Of a stretch of 64,000 nt of DNA, positions 1 through 8,448 are shown piece by piece. The notes beneath the pieces are model-generated. The model saw only the letters and a list, made by a program, of their open reading frames with translations, had not been told where the DNA came from and ran no database searches. The stretch's first letter is position 1; the number at the start of each line of letters is the position of its first letter. The translations under genes and the position numbers were made by a program. The DNA is from Mycobacterium sp. ACS4331 (GTDB lineage Bacteria; Actinomycetota; Actinomycetes; Mycobacteriales; Mycobacteriaceae), in the NCBI RefSeq assembly GCF_001667265.1, contig NZ_LZHW01000087.1, positions 1-64,000 on the forward strand. The letters run 5' to 3'.

Positions 1-120
<120 letters not shown>

Positions 121-1203
121 CCCCAACCCGTCCCAGCGCCCGCCCCGGTTCAACCCGCACCCGCACCCGCAGCGGCTGCGGCGCCCGCCGCACCCCCTGG
201 CACGTCGATCGTCGGCTGGGTGACGGGTCCGGACAGTCCCAACGAGACCATCAAGCGGTTCGCGATCACCGGCACTGACCTCGGAATCATGTGGGACAAC
301 GGCGATCCCGCCAACCGTCAGGTGCTGATGGCCTTCGGTGACACCAACGGTTACTGCGGCATCCCCGGTAAGCAGTGGCGGTACAACGTGCTGTTCCGCA
401 GCCAGGACGGCGCGCTCGCCAAGACCGTCGCCGTTCCGGACGGCGTGGTGGCCAACCCCTACTCCGGTTCGCCGGTGTGGCGCCCCGGCATCTCCAAACA
501 GATCGTCAACACCATCGGTCGCGCCCCGCAGGAGACCGGCATCATCCCGACCGCGGGCATCGCGGTCGGGAGAAATCAGTACATGAACTTCATGTCGATC
601 CGGAACTGGGACAGCCCCGGTTCGTGGTCGACGAACTTCTCGGCCATCGCGGTGTCCTCGGACAACGGGGAGAACTGGGGTGTCTACCCGGGAACGATCC
701 GCGCGCCCGGCGGCGGCAACGAGAACTTCCAGATGGGCGCGTTCCTCAAACCGGGCCCCGGCGACCCGTATCTGTACTCGTTCGGCACGCCGAACGGGCG
801 TGGCGGATCGGCGTACATCGCCCGCGTACCACCGAACTTCGTCCCGGACCTGCGGCGCTACGAGTACTGGAACGCCGGCAGCAATTCGTGGGTGCCCGGT
901 GATCCCGCGGCCGCCACACCCGTGATCCCGGGCCCAGTCGGCGAGATGTCAGCCCAGTACAACACGCACCTCAAGCAGTACCTCGTGCTGTACGGCAACG
1001 GCCTCAACGACGTCGTCATGCGGACCGCGCCCGCACCCCAGGGTCCCTGGAGCCCCGAGACGCTGCTGGTGCCGTCATCGCAGATCCCGGGCGGCATCTA
1101 CGCGCCGTACCTGCACCCGTGGTCCACCGGCAGGGAGTTGTACTACAACCTGTCCCTGTGGTCGGCGTACAACGTCATGCTGATGCGCACCGTGCTGCCC
1201 TGA
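121..1203 (+). CDS. Secreted DUF4185 (GH183-like) protein, 5' partial
   Basis: This is probably a secreted cell-wall glycan hydrolase. DUF4185 proteins are five-bladed beta-propellers, and members have been described as endo-D-arabinanases (family GH183) acting on mycobacterial arabinan. The conserved start IVGWVTGPDSPN, the FGDTNG segment and repeated Trp/Gly-rich blades fit that family. An internal GTG at 220 would give 327 codons, but it lies inside the conserved GWVTG block. The frame stays open upstream through a Pro/Ala-rich linker (PAPAPVQPAPAPAAAA) to about position 121, where the homopolymer runs begin. The real gene therefore starts further left, with a signal peptide that is missing or scrambled here. 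It converges on the MHS transporter across a tandem repeat. Family assignment is good; the substrate is inferred. Confidence 0.72.
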   Translation, partial: PQPVPAPAPVQPAPAPAAAAAPAAPPGTSIVGWVTGPDSPNETIKRFAITGTDLGIMWDNGDPANRQVLMAFGDTNGYCGIPGKQWRYNVLFRSQDGALAKTVAVPDGVVANPYSGSPVWRPGISKQIVNTIGRAPQETGIIPTAGIAVGRNQYMNFMSIRNWDSPGSWSTNFSAIAVSSDNGENWGVYPGTIRAPGGGNENFQMGAFLKPGPGDPYLYSFGTPNGRGGSAYIARVPPNFVPDLRRYEYWNAGSNSWVPGDPAAATPVIPGPVGEMSAQYNTHLKQYLVLYGNGLNDVVMRTAPAPQGPWSPETLLVPSSQIPGGIYAPYLHPWSTGRELYYNLSLWSAYNVMLMRTVLP

Positions 1204-1397
1204 AGCGCGGCGCGTCAACGCACCCAGGCACTGCCCTGGTCGCGGTCGAGCACAGTGCTGCCCTGAGCGGGGCGCGTCAACGCACCCAGGCACTGCCCTG
1301 GTCGCGGTCGAGCACAGTGCTGCCCTGAGGCGCGGCGCGTCAACGCACCCAGGCACTTCCCTGTTCGCGGTCAAGCACCGTGATGCCCTTGTTCTTG
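1204..1397. repeat. 62-63 bp tandem repeat made from gene tails
   Basis: Three head-to-tail units begin at 1211, 1273 and 1336 (each starting CGCGTCAACGCACCCAGGCA), with spacings of 62 and 63 bp. The third unit is the real 3' end of the MHS transporter gene. Units 1 and 2 are nearly identical to each other. On the minus strand each encodes the same transporter tail, TVLDRDQGSAWVR followed by TGA, against TVLDREQGSAWVR in the gene. Differences from the gene are mostly synonymous. The units lie between two convergent genes. Confidence 0.9.
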
Positions 1398-2686
1398 AGC
1401 CCGAAGATGTAGACCAGCAGGCTCACACCGATCACCACGGTGACGTACACGATGAACAGCGTGATGTGGTCGGGCTTGGACGCCTGATACAGCATCGGAG
1501 CGGTGCCGCCGAACACCGAGTTGGCCAGCGCGTAGCCCAATCCCACTCCCAGCGCCCGGATTTCGGCGGGGAACAGCTCGGCCTTCACGATCGCGTTGAC
1601 CGAGGTGTAGCCGGTGAGGATGATGTAGCCCACGGCCAGCAGCGCCAACGCCGTGAACGCTGACGTGGTCTGGGGCAGATAGGTGAGCAGGACGTAGGTG
1701 TAGAGCACGCCGCCGACACCGAAGAACACCAGTAGCGTCTTTCGGCCCACCCGGTCACTGAGCAGGCCACCGACCGGTTGCAGGAGCATCAGGAAGATCA
1801 GGCCCGTCAGGTTGACCCATGTCGCCGTCATCGCCCCGCCGGAACCGAAGGTCGACTTCACGATGGCCGGCGCGTTGACGCTGTAGGTGTAGAACGCGAC
1901 CGTACCGCCGGCGGTGATGAGGAAGACCAGAAGCAGTGGCCGCCAATGGATTCCGAAGAGCGCCTTCAGCGATCCGGCGTTGCGGTCCGCACCGGACCGA
2001 ATGGCCTCGAGGTGCGATTCGCTCAGCGACTCGTCCATCGACCGGCGAATCCACAGCACAACGAGGGCCGCGATGCCGCCGATGAAGAACCCGATCCGCC
2101 ACCCCCACTCGTGCAGCGCATCGTCATCGAGGAAATGCAGGGCGATCAACAGCGTGAGCTGCGCGAGCACATGGCCGCCGACGAGGGTGACGTACTGGAA
2201 CGACGAGAGAAACCCACGCCGGTTCGCCGTCGCCGCCTCCGACATGTACGTCGCGGACGTACCGTACTCCCCGCCGGTCGCGAAACCCTGTACGAGACGG
2301 GCGATCACGAGAATCACCGCGGCCCACCACCCGATGGTGTCGCGGGTGGGCATGATCGCCACGATGAACGAGCACATCGACATGACGGTGATCGACACCA
2401 TCAGCGCGGACTTGCGGCCCCGGCGGTCGGCGAAACGCCCGAAGAACCAGGAGCCGACGGGGCGCATGATGAACGTCACCGCGAAGATCGCATAGATGTA
2501 GACCGTCGAGTTGGTGTCGGCCTTGTCGAAGAACTGCGCCTCGAAGTAGCTGGCGAAGACGGTGTAGACGTACACGTCGTACCACTCGACGAGGTTGCCC
2601 GCCGAGCCCTTCATCGTGTTGAGCACCGCACGGCGCGTGCTCGTCGGGGCGTGCGTCGGGGCCTGGGCGCGAGCCGTATCGCTCAT
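1340..2686 (-). CDS. MHS-family metabolite:H+ symporter (MFS, KgtP/ProP-like)
   Basis: This is an inner-membrane secondary transporter of 448 residues, probably importing a small organic acid or a betaine-like solute with protons. The start resembles the metabolite:H+ symporter family: a soluble N-terminus followed by NLVEWYDVYVYT in helix 1, then the MFS signature GRFADRRGRKSA between helices 2 and 3. About twelve hydrophobic segments follow, with a second loop motif (LSDRVGRKTLL) near residue 310. Length is normal for the family. It starts 26 bp after the prfC stop in the same direction, so it may be co-transcribed with prfC. Its last codons are duplicated downstream in a tandem repeat. The substrate cannot be read from the sequence. 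Confidence 0.85.
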   Translation of the reverse strand: MSDTARAQAPTHAPTSTRRAVLNTMKGSAGNLVEWYDVYVYTVFASYFEAQFFDKADTNSTVYIYAIFAVTFIMRPVGSWFFGRFADRRGRKSALMVSITVMSMCSFIVAIMPTRDTIGWWAAVILVIARLVQGFATGGEYGTSATYMSEAATANRRGFLSSFQYVTLVGGHVLAQLTLLIALHFLDDDALHEWGWRIGFFIGGIAALVVLWIRRSMDESLSESHLEAIRSGADRNAGSLKALFGIHWRPLLLVFLITAGGTVAFYTYSVNAPAIVKSTFGSGGAMTATWVNLTGLIFLMLLQPVGGLLSDRVGRKTLLVFFGVGGVLYTYVLLTYLPQTTSAFTALALLAVGYIILTGYTSVNAIVKAELFPAEIRALGVGLGYALANSVFGGTAPMLYQASKPDHITLFIVYVTVVIGVSLLVYIFGLKNKGITVLDREQGSAWVR

Positions 2687-2712
2687 TCAGCGACGGTAAC
2701 CGATCAAAGGCG

Positions 2713-4359
2713 TCAATCGTCGCCGGCTGCGACCAGCGATTCCAGCTGCACCTTGGGATGATCGCGCTGGAACCCCTCGAGGCGCCACTTCGTCGAAAAC
2801 ACCGCGAGGATGACGCCATCGGTCCGAGTGAACACCTCACAGGACGGCTGTCGCTGCAGGAAGTCCACGTCGGCGGGATCGACGACCGCGCGGGCCACCT
2901 GGTACGGAAGCGGCTCCAACTGAATCGGTGCGCTCAGTTCCGCGGCCATCCGATGGCTGGCCACTTCGAACTGCATGGGTCCGACGGCCGCGAACACCGG
3001 CGCCTGGTCGCCGCGGCGATCCGAGCGCAGCACCTGTACGACACCCTCCTGCTCAAGCTGTTCGATGCCTTTGCGGAACTGCTTGTGCTTGCTGGGGTCG
3101 GTGCCCCGCGCCACGGCGAAGTGCTCGGGCGAGAAACTCGGGATGGGCGGGTACTGCACGGGAATGTCGCGGTAGAGCGTGTCCCCCGGACGCAGCGCGG
3201 CCGCGTTGGCCAGACCGATGACATCACCGGGCCAGGCCGTGTCGAGTGTCGAACGCTGCTGGCCGAACACCGACTGGGCGTACTTGGTGACGAACGGCTT
3301 CCCGGTGGCGGCATGGGTGAGGACCTCGCCGCGTTCGAATGTGCCCGAGCACACCCGGGCGTAGGCGATCCGGTCGCGGTGGTTGGAGTCCATGCCGGCC
3401 TGCACTTTGAACACGAACGCGCTGAACGGCGCGGACGCCTCGCGCCGGTTGCCCTCGACGTCGACCTGTCCGTTCGGCGACGGCGCAAGCTGGGCCAGCA
3501 CGTCCAGCAACTGATTGACGCCGAAGTTCAGCGCTGCGGAGGTGAACAGGACCGGAGTGGAGGTGCAGGCCAGGAACGTCTCCGCGTCGAAGTCGGCGCC
3601 GTCGGCGCTGAGCAGTTCGGACTCCTCCACGGCGGTGTCCCAGTCGATGCCCGCGGCGTCGTGCGCCCGTGAGGCGTCGATGTGCTCCTCGGGTGCGGCC
3701 GTCGCGCCGCCCGCGGTGCGGGTGAACCGGATGAAGTTCCCGACGCGCCGGTCGAGAACCCCCTTGAAGTCGCCGGCGATGCCGACGGGCCAGGTCAGCG
3801 GCGTGGGCCGCAGCCCGATGCGCGCCTGGATCTCGTCCATCAGTTCCAGCGCGTGGCGACCGGGGCGATCCCATTTGTTGACGACGGTGATGATCGGAAT
3901 CCGGCGCAGACGGCACACTTCGAACAGCTTGAGGGTCTGCGGTTCCAGTCCCTTTGCGGCGTCGATGAGCATGACCGCGGAATCGACCGCGGTCAACACG
4001 CGGTAGGTGTCCTCGGAGAAGTCGGCGTGGCCGGGGGTGTCGAGCAGGTTGACGATGCAGGTCTCACCGCTGTTGGTCTGGTACGGGAACTGCATGGCGG
4101 TCGAGGTGATGGAGATGCCGCGCGCCTTCTCCATCTCCATCCAGTCCGACACCGTCGCGCGGCGCCCGGCCTTGCCGTGGATGGCCCCGGCCTCGGTGAT
4201 GGCCTTCGCGTGCAGGACCAGGGCCTCGGTCAGCGTGGACTTGCCCGCGTCGGGGTGGCTGATCACGGCGAACGTACGGCGACGGCGCGCTTCTGCGGAG
4301 ATTCGGTCGGCGTGGGGCCCGGCGGCCACTGCGGACACGCCTGGAGCGGTATCGGTCAT
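2713..4359 (-). CDS. prfC: Peptide chain release factor 3
   Basis: This is a translational GTPase that recycles release factors RF1/RF2 from terminated ribosomes. The G-domain motifs are clear: P-loop SHPDAGKST near residue 35, DTPGH near 107 and NKWD near 161. The switch I/II region carries GAIHGKAGRRATVSDWMEME, typical of RF3 rather than EF-G. The EF-Tu-like domain 2 and the RF3 C-terminal domain follow (PMQFEVASHRM near 470). At 548 residues it is slightly longer than the usual ~530 because of an N-terminal extension. The ATG at 4359 lacks a strong ribosome binding site, so a start a little further in is possible. It sits between an alcohol dehydrogenase gene upstream (71 bp) and an MHS transporter downstream (26 bp), all on the same strand. 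Confidence 0.93.
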   Translation of the reverse strand: MTDTAPGVSAVAAGPHADRISAEARRRRTFAVISHPDAGKSTLTEALVLHAKAITEAGAIHGKAGRRATVSDWMEMEKARGISITSTAMQFPYQTNSGETCIVNLLDTPGHADFSEDTYRVLTAVDSAVMLIDAAKGLEPQTLKLFEVCRLRRIPIITVVNKWDRPGRHALELMDEIQARIGLRPTPLTWPVGIAGDFKGVLDRRVGNFIRFTRTAGGATAAPEEHIDASRAHDAAGIDWDTAVEESELLSADGADFDAETFLACTSTPVLFTSAALNFGVNQLLDVLAQLAPSPNGQVDVEGNRREASAPFSAFVFKVQAGMDSNHRDRIAYARVCSGTFERGEVLTHAATGKPFVTKYAQSVFGQQRSTLDTAWPGDVIGLANAAALRPGDTLYRDIPVQYPPIPSFSPEHFAVARGTDPSKHKQFRKGIEQLEQEGVVQVLRSDRRGDQAPVFAAVGPMQFEVASHRMAAELSAPIQLEPLPYQVARAVVDPADVDFLQRQPSCEVFTRTDGVILAVFSTKWRLEGFQRDHPKVQLESLVAAGDD

Positions 4360-4430
4360 AGCAGCATCGACTGTATTGGCCGAAGACGCCGCAGCGGTAA
4401 TCGCGGCTGCTCAGGCGCCCGGAAGTGTGG

Positions 4431-5534
4431 CTAAGGGAACTCGATGACCTGCCGCACGGCCTTTCCGTCGGCCAACGCCTCCATACCGGCGTTGATCTGT
4501 TCGAGCGTGATTGTCGATGACACCAGCGACTCCACCGGAAGTCGTCCGGCGCGCCACAGTTCCACGAAGCGGGGGATGTCTCGGGCGGGCACCGACGATC
4601 CCAGATAGCTGCCGATCAGCGCGCGGCCCTCGGCGACCAGGCTCAGCGGTGACAGGCTGATCTGAGCATCGGGCCGCGGTAGACCGACGGTGATCGTGCG
4701 GCCGCCGGGCGCCGTCAGCGCGATCGCGGTGTCCAACGCGACGGGGTGCCCCACGGCTTCGATGACGACGTCGGCCTTCAGTCCGCGATCGGTCGCCTCC
4801 TCGGGTGTGTAGGCGTCGGGGACGCCCATGTCGCGGGCGCGCTGACGTTTGTCCGCCAGGGGGTCGACGCCGACGACATGGACGCCGTCCTGGGCCAGTG
4901 CCGTCATCAGCGCGGCCATCCCGACGCCGCCGAGGCCCACGACCGCGACGGTCTGCCCGGGTCCCGGCCGACCCGCGTTGAGCACCGCTCCCCCGCCGGT
5001 CAGGACAGCGCACCCCAGCAGGGATGCGACCACCGGTGGGACGTCAGCGGCGACGGGCACCACCGAGCGGCGGTCCACGACGGCATGGCTGGCGAAGCCG
5101 GAGACCCCGAGGTGATGGAAGACCGGCACACCGTCGCGGCTCAGCCGGATGTCGCCGCCCATCAGGGTGCCGGCACCGTTGGCGGCGCTGCCGGGCAGGC
5201 ACGGGGCCTGGCCCCCGGTCGCGCATCCCGCGCACTGTCCGCAACGCGGCAGGAACGTCAACACCACCCGTTGGCCCACGGTGAGGTCGCAGTCGGGCCC
5301 GGCCCGTTCGATGACGCCGGCGGCCTCATGACCCAGCAGCATCGGCACCGGGCGCACCCGGCTGCCGTCGATCACGGAGAGGTCCGAGTGGCACAGCCCA
5401 GCCGCCTCGATCCGCACCAGAAGTTCGTCGGGTCCGGGCGGCGCAAGGTCGAGTTCGGTGATCGCCAGGGGCTCGGAGACTTCGTAGGGACGAGGCAGAC
5501 CGATCCGCTCGAGGACGGCCCCACGGATCTTCAT
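4431..5534 (-). CDS. Zinc-dependent alcohol dehydrogenase (MDR superfamily)
   Basis: This is a cytosolic NAD(P)-dependent oxidation/reduction enzyme for alcohols and aldehydes. The catalytic zinc site is seen in GLCHSD (near residue 43) and GHEAAGVIE (near 66). The structural zinc lobe has the four-cysteine pattern CGQCAGC...C near 88-102. The Rossmann motif GLGGVGMAAL lies near 190. These features place it in the class III/AdhD-like medium-chain group. An upstream in-frame start would add nine residues (MCQSGQAGL), but the ATG at 5534 (MKIRGAV) matches the usual family start and is preferred. It is divergent from the thioesterase gene 35 bp away. Substrate unknown. Confidence 0.88.
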   Translation of the reverse strand: MKIRGAVLERIGLPRPYEVSEPLAITELDLAPPGPDELLVRIEAAGLCHSDLSVIDGSRVRPVPMLLGHEAAGVIERAGPDCDLTVGQRVVLTFLPRCGQCAGCATGGQAPCLPGSAANGAGTLMGGDIRLSRDGVPVFHHLGVSGFASHAVVDRRSVVPVAADVPPVVASLLGCAVLTGGGAVLNAGRPGPGQTVAVVGLGGVGMAALMTALAQDGVHVVGVDPLADKRQRARDMGVPDAYTPEEATDRGLKADVVIEAVGHPVALDTAIALTAPGGRTITVGLPRPDAQISLSPLSLVAEGRALIGSYLGSSVPARDIPRFVELWRAGRLPVESLVSSTITLEQINAGMEALADGKAVRQVIEFP

Positions 5535-5569
5535 GAGGCCAGCTTGCCCCGACTGACACACTCGACGCC

Positions 5570-6034
5570 ATGACGAACGACGAACGGTCGCTGCGGAGCG
5601 GTGATTTCCCGGTGCGCTGGCCGGTGCTGACCCGGTGGACCGACAACGACATGTTCGGTCACCTCAACAACGCGGTGTACTACGAGATGTTCGACACCGC
5701 CATCAACGCGTGGATCAACACCGCAACGGGCACCGATCCGGTGACAGCACCGTGGCTGGGGGTCGTGGCCGAGTCCGGATGCCGCTACTACTCCGAGCTG
5801 AAGTTCCCCGACTCGCTGGCCGTCGGGTTGGCCGTCACGCGGCTGGGCCGCAGCAGCGTCACCTACCGGCTCGCAGCGTTCCAGACCCCACACGATCAGA
5901 TCGACGCCGGTGATCACCCGGTCGCGGCGGTCGGCCACTGGGTGCACGTCTACGTCGACCGCACGACGCGCAGGCCGGTGCCGATTCCCGGCGAGATCCG
6001 CTCGCTGCTCGAAAGTGCGCAGATCGCTGCATGA
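5570..6034 (+). CDS. 4HBT hotdog-fold acyl-CoA thioesterase
   Basis: This protein of 154 residues belongs to the 4-hydroxybenzoyl-CoA thioesterase / YbgC-like hotdog family, which hydrolyses acyl-CoA esters in the cytosol. The diagnostic helix motif TRWTDNDMFGHLNNAVYYE (residues ~22-40) contains the catalytic Asp and the conserved HLNN. The rest matches the family length. It lies alone on the plus strand between a divergent alcohol dehydrogenase and a convergent TetR gene whose stop is only 15 bp away. A role in providing fatty acids for the downstream lipopeptide locus is possible but unsupported. Confidence 0.85.
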   Translation: MTNDERSLRSGDFPVRWPVLTRWTDNDMFGHLNNAVYYEMFDTAINAWINTATGTDPVTAPWLGVVAESGCRYYSELKFPDSLAVGLAVTRLGRSSVTYRLAAFQTPHDQIDAGDHPVAAVGHWVHVYVDRTTRRPVPIPGEIRSLLESAQIAA

Positions 6035-6049
6035 TTCGCGGGCGGCCAG

Positions 6050-6712
6050 TCACGCCTTGCGCATGCTGACCGCGAGGTCTTCCATCTCCTCCTCGGTGGG
6101 GGCACGCAGCGGCAGCGGCGCTGCGCCCTCCGGGCGGGGTGCCAACGCGTCGAGGACCAATTCCAGGTAGCGCCTCCACAGGTGGGGCTGACCGGGGGTG
6201 TGCATGGTGCTGACCACCATCATGAGCGCACCGATGTCCAGGGGTTCGATGTCGGCGCGGACCGCGCGCTCGCGTTTCGCACGATCCAACAGGCTCTTCA
6301 CTGCGGGTTCGATCCGGCGGCGCACCCGGACCAGGCGCTCGTCGCGGAATGCGGAACCGGCGACCAGCTCCTGCAGTCCGCGATTGTCGACCTGCATCTC
6401 GACGGACTTCTCGAGAAACCATCGCAGGCCACTCCACCCGTCGGGCATCTCCAGGGCCTCGGCCGAAAGGGCGACCAGCGTCTCCACCCGAGACTCGAAC
6501 AACGCGATGACGAGTTCGGCCCGCTCCGGAAACCGGCGGTACACCGTCCCGACGCCGACGCCGGCACGCCGCGCGATCACGTCGTAGCCGACATCCAGCC
6601 CCTCTTCGGCGAACGCCTCGCTCGCCGCCTCCAGGACGCGCTGCCGGTTGCGGGCGGCGTCCCGCCGGAGCGCCTTTCCGTCCTGCTCAGCGCGGGATTC
6701 GGAGCGGGGCAC
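6050..6712 (-). CDS. TetR-family transcriptional repressor
   Basis: This is a DNA-binding regulator likely to repress the divergent exporter gene and itself. The helix-turn-helix is clear: RQRVLEAASEAFAEEGLDVG, then IARRAGVGVGTVYRRF. A ligand-binding C-terminal half follows. The frame is open further upstream to 6880, but that extension would run through the operator palindromes and into the exporter gene. The GTG at 6712 (VPRSESRAEQ) gives about 220 residues, normal for TetR, so I use it. The 143 bp to the exporter start hold two palindromes that are good operator candidates. Confidence 0.85.
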   Translation of the reverse strand: MPRSESRAEQDGKALRRDAARNRQRVLEAASEAFAEEGLDVGYDVIARRAGVGVGTVYRRFPERAELVIALFESRVETLVALSAEALEMPDGWSGLRWFLEKSVEMQVDNRGLQELVAGSAFRDERLVRVRRRIEPAVKSLLDRAKRERAVRADIEPLDIGALMMVVSTMHTPGQPHLWRRYLELVLDALAPRPEGAAPLPLRAPTEEEMEDLAVSMRKA

Positions 6713-6792
6713 GCCGTAAGGATACGAAACCGCGCGTGTGTCCCCGGCGCTGCGCGCTGTGCCCAACGCCACGTCATCACCCCACTCGTCGA

Positions 6793-6805
6793 AATGGAAT
6801 CCATT
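6793..6805. promoter_or_regulatory. Short palindrome in the TetR-exporter intergenic region
   Basis: AATGGA-A-TCCATT is a perfect inverted repeat with a one-base centre, 20 bp from the larger palindrome. It could be a second TetR half-operator or part of the TetR gene's own promoter control. The evidence is symmetry and position only. Confidence 0.4.
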
Positions 6806-6824
6806 TTCCGGATAGCCTACCCTG

Positions 6825-6846
6825 AAACGGAAACACTTTTCCGTTT
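6825..6846. promoter_or_regulatory. Probable TetR operator overlapping exporter translation signals
   Basis: AAACGGAAA-CACT-TTTCCGTTT has perfect 9-bp arms around a 4-bp spacer. It ends directly before the exporter's GGAG ribosome binding site (6847-6850) and GTG start (6856). The divergent TetR gene next door makes this the obvious operator. A bound repressor here should block transcription start or clearance of the exporter gene. Confidence 0.65.
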
Positions 6847-6855
6847 GGAGATTCC

Positions 6856-8388
6856 GTGACCACACTGCAGAGAACGCCACCCACCGAGACCCGCTCCCCC
6901 CAGACCGGGCGACATCGGAGGCCCGCGGGCAGTTCGAGCCGCACCTCCAGGGGTGGCGCGCGCTGGCTGATTCTGGGCGTCATCGCGCTGGCCCAGCTGG
7001 TCGTGGTGCTGGACGCCACCATCGTGAACATCGCGCTTCCGTCGGCCCAGCAGGATCTCGGCTTCTCCGACGACGCCAGGCAGTGGCTCATCACCGCGTA
7101 CGCGCTGGCCTTCGGCTCACTGCTGCTGCTGGGCGGCCGTCTCGGCGACCTGATCGGCCGCAAACCGATGTTCCTCATCGGTTTGATCGGGTTCGCGTCG
7201 GCCTCTGCCCTCGGCGGCGCGGCAGGCAGCTTCGAGGTGCTCGTCACTGCCCGCGCGCTGCAGGGTGTGTTCGGAGCGATGCTGGCACCGGCGGCACTGT
7301 CCCTTCTGACCGTGACCTTCACGGAGAAGGACGAGCGCGCGAAGGCCTTCGGCGTCTTCGGGGCCGTCTCCGGAGGTGGCGGCGCGATCGGCCTGATCCT
7401 CGGCGGCGCACTGACCGAATACCTGTCCTGGCGGTGGTGCCTGTACGTGAATGCCCCGCTGGCGCTGGCGGCCGTCGTGGGCACGATGGTCCTCATCCCA
7501 TCGGTGACCAGGCCCGCCACGCGGACGCGCATCGACCTGCCCGGTTCGCTGGTCATCGTCGGCGGGCTGGTCGCGCTGGTGTACGGCCTCGGCAACGCCG
7601 AAGCTGAGGGCTGGACCAGCATGACCACGCTGACGTGCATCACGCTGGGCATCGCACTGATCGGCATCTTCCTGCTCATCGAGCGCGACGTGGCCAATCC
7701 CCTTCTGCCACTGCGGATCCTCGCCGACCGAACGAGGGGCGGTGCCTACGCCGCGCTGGCGGTCTGCGGGGCGGGAATGTTCGCGGTGCTGCTGTTCCTC
7801 ACCTTCTATCTGTCGACGATCAAGCAGTTCAGCCCGCTGCAGACCGGTTTCGCCTTCCTGCCGATGATCGCCGCCCTGGCCGTGACGGCCACCGCGCTGG
7901 CCAAGGTGACCGCGCTGGTCGGACCGAAGCTCTCGGTGTTCACGGGCATGCTGTTCGCGGCCGGCGGCCTGATGTTGTTCACTCTGCTGGACCTCGACAG
8001 CTCCTACCTGACGCACGTGGTGCCGGGCCTGGTGATCACCGGCCTCGGGTTGGGCCTTGTGATGGCCCCGGCGATGGCGGCCGCCACGTCCGGAGTGCAG
8101 GCCGACGATGCCGGGGTCGCCTCAGCGGCCGTCAGCACCTTCCAACAGATTGGCGGGTCGATCGGCACCGCGGTGCTCAGCGCCCTCGCCGCGGCAGCGG
8201 CGTCGGACCACCTGCAGGGCAGGGCGCCGAATCCTGCCAACCAGGCGATCGCCGCGATGGCGAGCTACACCACGACGTTCTTCTGGGGCGCAGCGATATT
8301 CGCGGCAGGCGCAGTGGTCTGCGGGCTCCTGTTCCCGCCCGGCCCGGTCCAGGCGGATCCTGACGCCGAACCGGTCGTGGCGCACTGA
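6856..8388 (+). CDS. DHA2-family 14-helix MFS drug exporter (EmrB/QacA type)
   Basis: This is an inner-membrane proton-coupled efflux pump of 510 residues. Helix 1 carries the DHA2-type VVLDATIVNIALPSAQ (near residue 52). Motif A is GGRLGDLIGRKPMF (near 93), and motif C-like glycine-rich FGAVSGGGGAIGLILGG lies near 170. About fourteen hydrophobic segments follow. The GTG start at 6856 has GGAG five bases upstream and sits right after a 22-bp palindrome. The divergent TetR gene is the likely repressor, a common resistance-pump arrangement. It converges on the FAAL gene of the lipopeptide locus. Export of the lipopeptide is possible, but MmpL proteins are better candidates. Confidence 0.88.
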   Translation: MTTLQRTPPTETRSPQTGRHRRPAGSSSRTSRGGARWLILGVIALAQLVVVLDATIVNIALPSAQQDLGFSDDARQWLITAYALAFGSLLLLGGRLGDLIGRKPMFLIGLIGFASASALGGAAGSFEVLVTARALQGVFGAMLAPAALSLLTVTFTEKDERAKAFGVFGAVSGGGGAIGLILGGALTEYLSWRWCLYVNAPLALAAVVGTMVLIPSVTRPATRTRIDLPGSLVIVGGLVALVYGLGNAEAEGWTSMTTLTCITLGIALIGIFLLIERDVANPLLPLRILADRTRGGAYAALAVCGAGMFAVLLFLTFYLSTIKQFSPLQTGFAFLPMIAALAVTATALAKVTALVGPKLSVFTGMLFAAGGLMLFTLLDLDSSYLTHVVPGLVITGLGLGLVMAPAMAAATSGVQADDAGVASAAVSTFQQIGGSIGTAVLSALAAAAASDHLQGRAPNPANQAIAAMASYTTTFFWGAAIFAAGAVVCGLLFPPGPVQADPDAEPVVAH

Positions 8389-8421
8389 CGAGGCCCGGCA
8401 TGGTGCCGCGGCGGGCAGAGC

Positions 8422-8437
8422 GGCGGGCAGACCCGCC
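8422..8437. terminator. Possible hairpin terminator between convergent genes
   Basis: GGCGGG-CAGA-CCCGCC forms a 6-bp GC stem with a 4-base loop in the 60 bp between the exporter stop and the FAAL stop. There is no T-run on either side, so it is at best a weak bidirectional terminator. Confidence 0.4.
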
Positions 8438-8448
8438 CGGTGCGGCGC

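Noticed and set aside
1778..2761. 327-codon plus-strand frame opposite the MHS transporter
   Set aside because: The translation is a low-complexity Arg/Asp/Glu-rich sequence with no recognisable domain, while the minus strand encodes a clear membrane transporter.
6713..6880. Longer TetR protein starting at 6880
   Set aside because: The extension would run through both operator palindromes and 25 bp into the divergent exporter gene, and it has no homology to the family.
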